DNA of 64,000 nt, taken from contig CAJJDO010000015.1 in the NCBI GenBank assembly GCA_905183005.1, positions 756,587 to 820,586 of the forward strand. The letters run 5' to 3'. The notes below the pieces were generated by a model. It was not told where the DNA came from. It did not search any database and saw only the letters and a list, made by a program, of their open reading frames with translations. The translations under genes were made by a program, and so were the position numbers. The DNA comes from Paramecium pentaurelia (taxonomy: Eukaryota > Ciliophora > Oligohymenophorea > Peniculida > Parameciidae). The stretch's first letter is position 1, and each line of letters opens with the position of its first letter. Below are positions 61,853 to 64,000 of this stretch, one piece after another.

Positions 61853-62806
61853 TCCTAAATAAATTATTAATCTTTGAATAATTTAAGAATTGATTAATAT
61901 ATGAAAATATATATCAGATAAATTTCATAATTAGAAAAAAGTTCTTCCAATTAACAACATATTTAAATTTTATTACTAAGATTTTTAATATAAAACATTT
62001 TTTCTTGAAATTTACAATTCCCTAATAACAGTTTGTAAATGGTGTAATTCAATTGAATAATTTATATAATAATAATATTTACAATCTAAATGTTATAATA
62101 TCTTGGATATTTTGATTACAAATTTTTGACAGCCCCATGTTTGCTGTCTAGTTGATCTACTCAATTTTAATATTAGGAATTTTAGATTAGTCTTAATTTT
62201 AAATGGAATAAAGAAAGTATTAATTAGAAATATTTGTATGCTTTTATGCATTTCAAAAGTTTATGATTTGAGAAAAATTAAAACTTTAAGTTCATTTATG
62301 TAGACTGAACCAGATAAAATATTTTTCTGCTTTGTATTCAAATTTCAAAAATTAAATATATACATAGAAATGTGAAAAATGAAAAAAACTATTTTTCTTA
62401 AGAAGTTAAGAAAATTAAAGATGGAAGATTAGGAAAGATGAGAAAATAATAGAATTTAAGTTTTCAGTAAGAGTAAAATTAATGTTTAAAGAAAATTAAT
62501 AGAAAAAGATTTTATAAAATTTACTAATATCCTACAAATATCAGGTTTTCTAATTTTATTCTAATTTAAATCATTAGATGTTAATTTGACAATGGCAAAA
62601 TATAAAAATGAATTTATAGAAAATTTCATGATAATATTCTATTATTTTAATCTTACATTTAATACGTCATAATTTAACCTGCTCTTATTTTCTCATAATT
62701 ATTCTCAACATATAATATCTAGGTAGAGATTCTTCATCTTGGAACCAAGAATCCTTTTATATTGTATTAATTATTAAAGCAAATATATTTAAATAGTAGA
62801 TATTAA
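61853..62806. other. Non-coding region before the broken surface-antigen gene, about 950 bp
   Basis: No gene recognised. Two short inverted repeats are present: GACAGC/GCTGTC at 62128-62133 and 62143-62148 with a 9-nt loop, and GATTCTT/AAGAATC at 62728-62734 and 62747-62753. A short frame from ATG 62138 starts with a hydrophobic string (MFAVQLIYSILILGILDQSQ) but stops after about 44 codons. The rest is AT-rich. Confidence 0.4.
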
Positions 62807-64000
62807 ATGGATTAAAAAAAGAATTGTACCTTTTTCTTTATCCTGATTCTCTCGTCAATAGTCAGAAAATTACAAATAAATGCGTCTATGGACATCTATA
62901 AAGGAAAGCAGACTGTTAAAACTCAGGCTTTTGCTTTTGGTAAAATGATGTTTGTTTTCTAAACCTGGTGTCCTTTAAAAAGAAGGGGAGGAAACAAAAG
63001 AAAAATGCTAGGTTTTTGCAGAAGAAGACTGTAGAGTTCAAACGTAATGCAGATTTTATTAGGGCTATTGCTAAACCTTTGTAAATTGTAAGATCTTCAG
63101 TAAAGATAATTGTTAATATGGTTATTGCATTTGGATTTAAAAAATGGAAAAAAAATGTTTAGATATAAATTCTTGTGAAGAACTTCCAATCTATTTAAGG
63201 AGTTACCATGTGCAAAGAAGATCTTGATGGCTATACTGTAGATGATAAAGGTCATGGATGTATAAAATTAAAAGAATTACGTTCGTAATACTAATATGAT
63301 TTTCAATGTTTTAAAAGTAATTAAAAGTTAAATTGTTGTTTTTGAGATTATAAAAATGAAAAAAGTGTTGAAAAAATTTGTGAAAATCTACCTTTTACTT
63401 AAGATTATGAATGCAAATCTTATATGAGTGAATGTACATCAAATGGAAATCATTCTATCTTAAGAAAATACTGTAGTGATGCTAAAAATAAATTCGGTTG
63501 AAACAAATGTTTATTTCTTTAAAATTAATGTAAAATCAAGACTTGTGATATTGCTTTGGACTCATTTACAACAATGTTAAAATTATGATAATTTATTGGA
63601 TTGTGTTACCTCTGAAAATGAAGGATGTAAATAAAGACCACAATCATGTGAAGTTTATGTTGGTTAAATAGATTATTATTCAATAGTATAAGAAGATTGC
63701 ATATGGTATAATAATAAATGTGTATAAAGAGAATGTTAATATGCTCCAGATTATTATGGCCAAGTGGATTGTAGACAATATGGAAATTTTATAGGAAAAT
63801 TAATTGGTGGATGCTAAGATTCACCAGATAATTTTAATTAGATTTTAGAAGAATAATTTTGTGAATTTAATTATAGTAAAGAAAAATGTAATTGGTTAGA
63901 TGGGAAATGCACACTATTCGAATGTATAAAATTAAAATTGCCAACTTATAAAAATCATTAAATTTGCTAAAAGTTTAGTCCATTATGCACATTTCACTTA
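62807..64000 (+). pseudogene. Broken cysteine-rich surface-antigen gene, running off the right edge
   Basis: The pieces look like Paramecium surface (immobilisation) antigens or related PSA-type proteins: a hydrophobic leader after ATG 62807 (CTFFFILILSSIV), then cysteine-spaced segments such as CFWQNDVC, EEDCRVQTQCRFYQGYC, KDNCQYGYCIWIQ, CKEDLDGYTVDDKGHGC and, in the last 420 bases, CIWYNNKCVQRECQYAPDYY. These lie in different frames: 2, then 1, 0, 1 and 2. That needs at least four frameshifts, and there are two in-frame TGA codons near 63340 and 63497 where Trp would be usual. No introns of normal size repair them. So it is a decayed copy, or less likely a badly assembled live gene. The 3' end is outside the window. 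Confidence 0.7.

Noticed and set aside
1..64000. Reading TAA and TAG as stops (standard code)
   Set aside because: Every recognised protein, including ATP synthase beta, RPN2 and RPA1, contains many in-frame TAA/TAG at glutamine positions.

Overview
The window is ciliate macronuclear DNA, very probably Paramecium or a close peniculine relative. TAA and TAG read as glutamine throughout and TGA is the only stop. The DNA is very AT-rich. Genes lie tens to a few hundred bases apart on both strands and carry about 66 tiny GT..AG introns of 19-30 nt, which only Paramecium-type ciliates use this widely. I read each gene by following frames across these introns. In every spliced model the coding length is a multiple of three and reading is open to a single TGA. 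No tRNA, rRNA, CRISPR array or transposon was seen.

Left third (1-18840): a partial gene runs off the left edge, followed by a large fusion protein (GTPase-like domain, radial spoke protein 3, TerD-like domain), a coiled-coil protein, a double zinc-motif protein, an N-terminal-motor kinesin, the giant central-pair protein CFAP46, a small four-exon gene and mitochondrial ATP synthase beta.

Middle (18900-42960): an SCP-type phosphatase, a degenerate SRPK-like kinase, a coiled-coil protein, an LACTB2-like hydrolase, ALG5, a protein of five divergent ubiquitin folds, a membrane protein with a vWA-like domain, a short coiled-coil protein, Hsp110, a SPAG16/PF20 N-terminal module without WD40 repeats, a Gln-rich protein, proteasome subunit RPN2, an EF-hand protein and a carbonic-anhydrase-like surface protein that has lost zinc ligands.

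Right third (42989-64000): a formin, a PP2C phosphatase, a synaptojanin-like phosphoinositide phosphatase, a multi-span membrane protein, RNA polymerase I subunit RPA1, an arginine-ADP-ribosyltransferase-type protein, a small ORF, a DUF1295 membrane protein and, at the right edge, a broken cysteine-rich surface-antigen gene. Paramecium keeps such genes near macronuclear telomeres, so the right edge may be subtelomeric.

How the genes relate: several belong to cilia (RSP3, CFAP46, the SPAG16-like protein, perhaps the kinesin) or to cytoskeleton and membrane traffic (formin, synaptojanin). The rest are housekeeping or signalling. There are no operons, and neighbouring genes are generally functionally unrelated.
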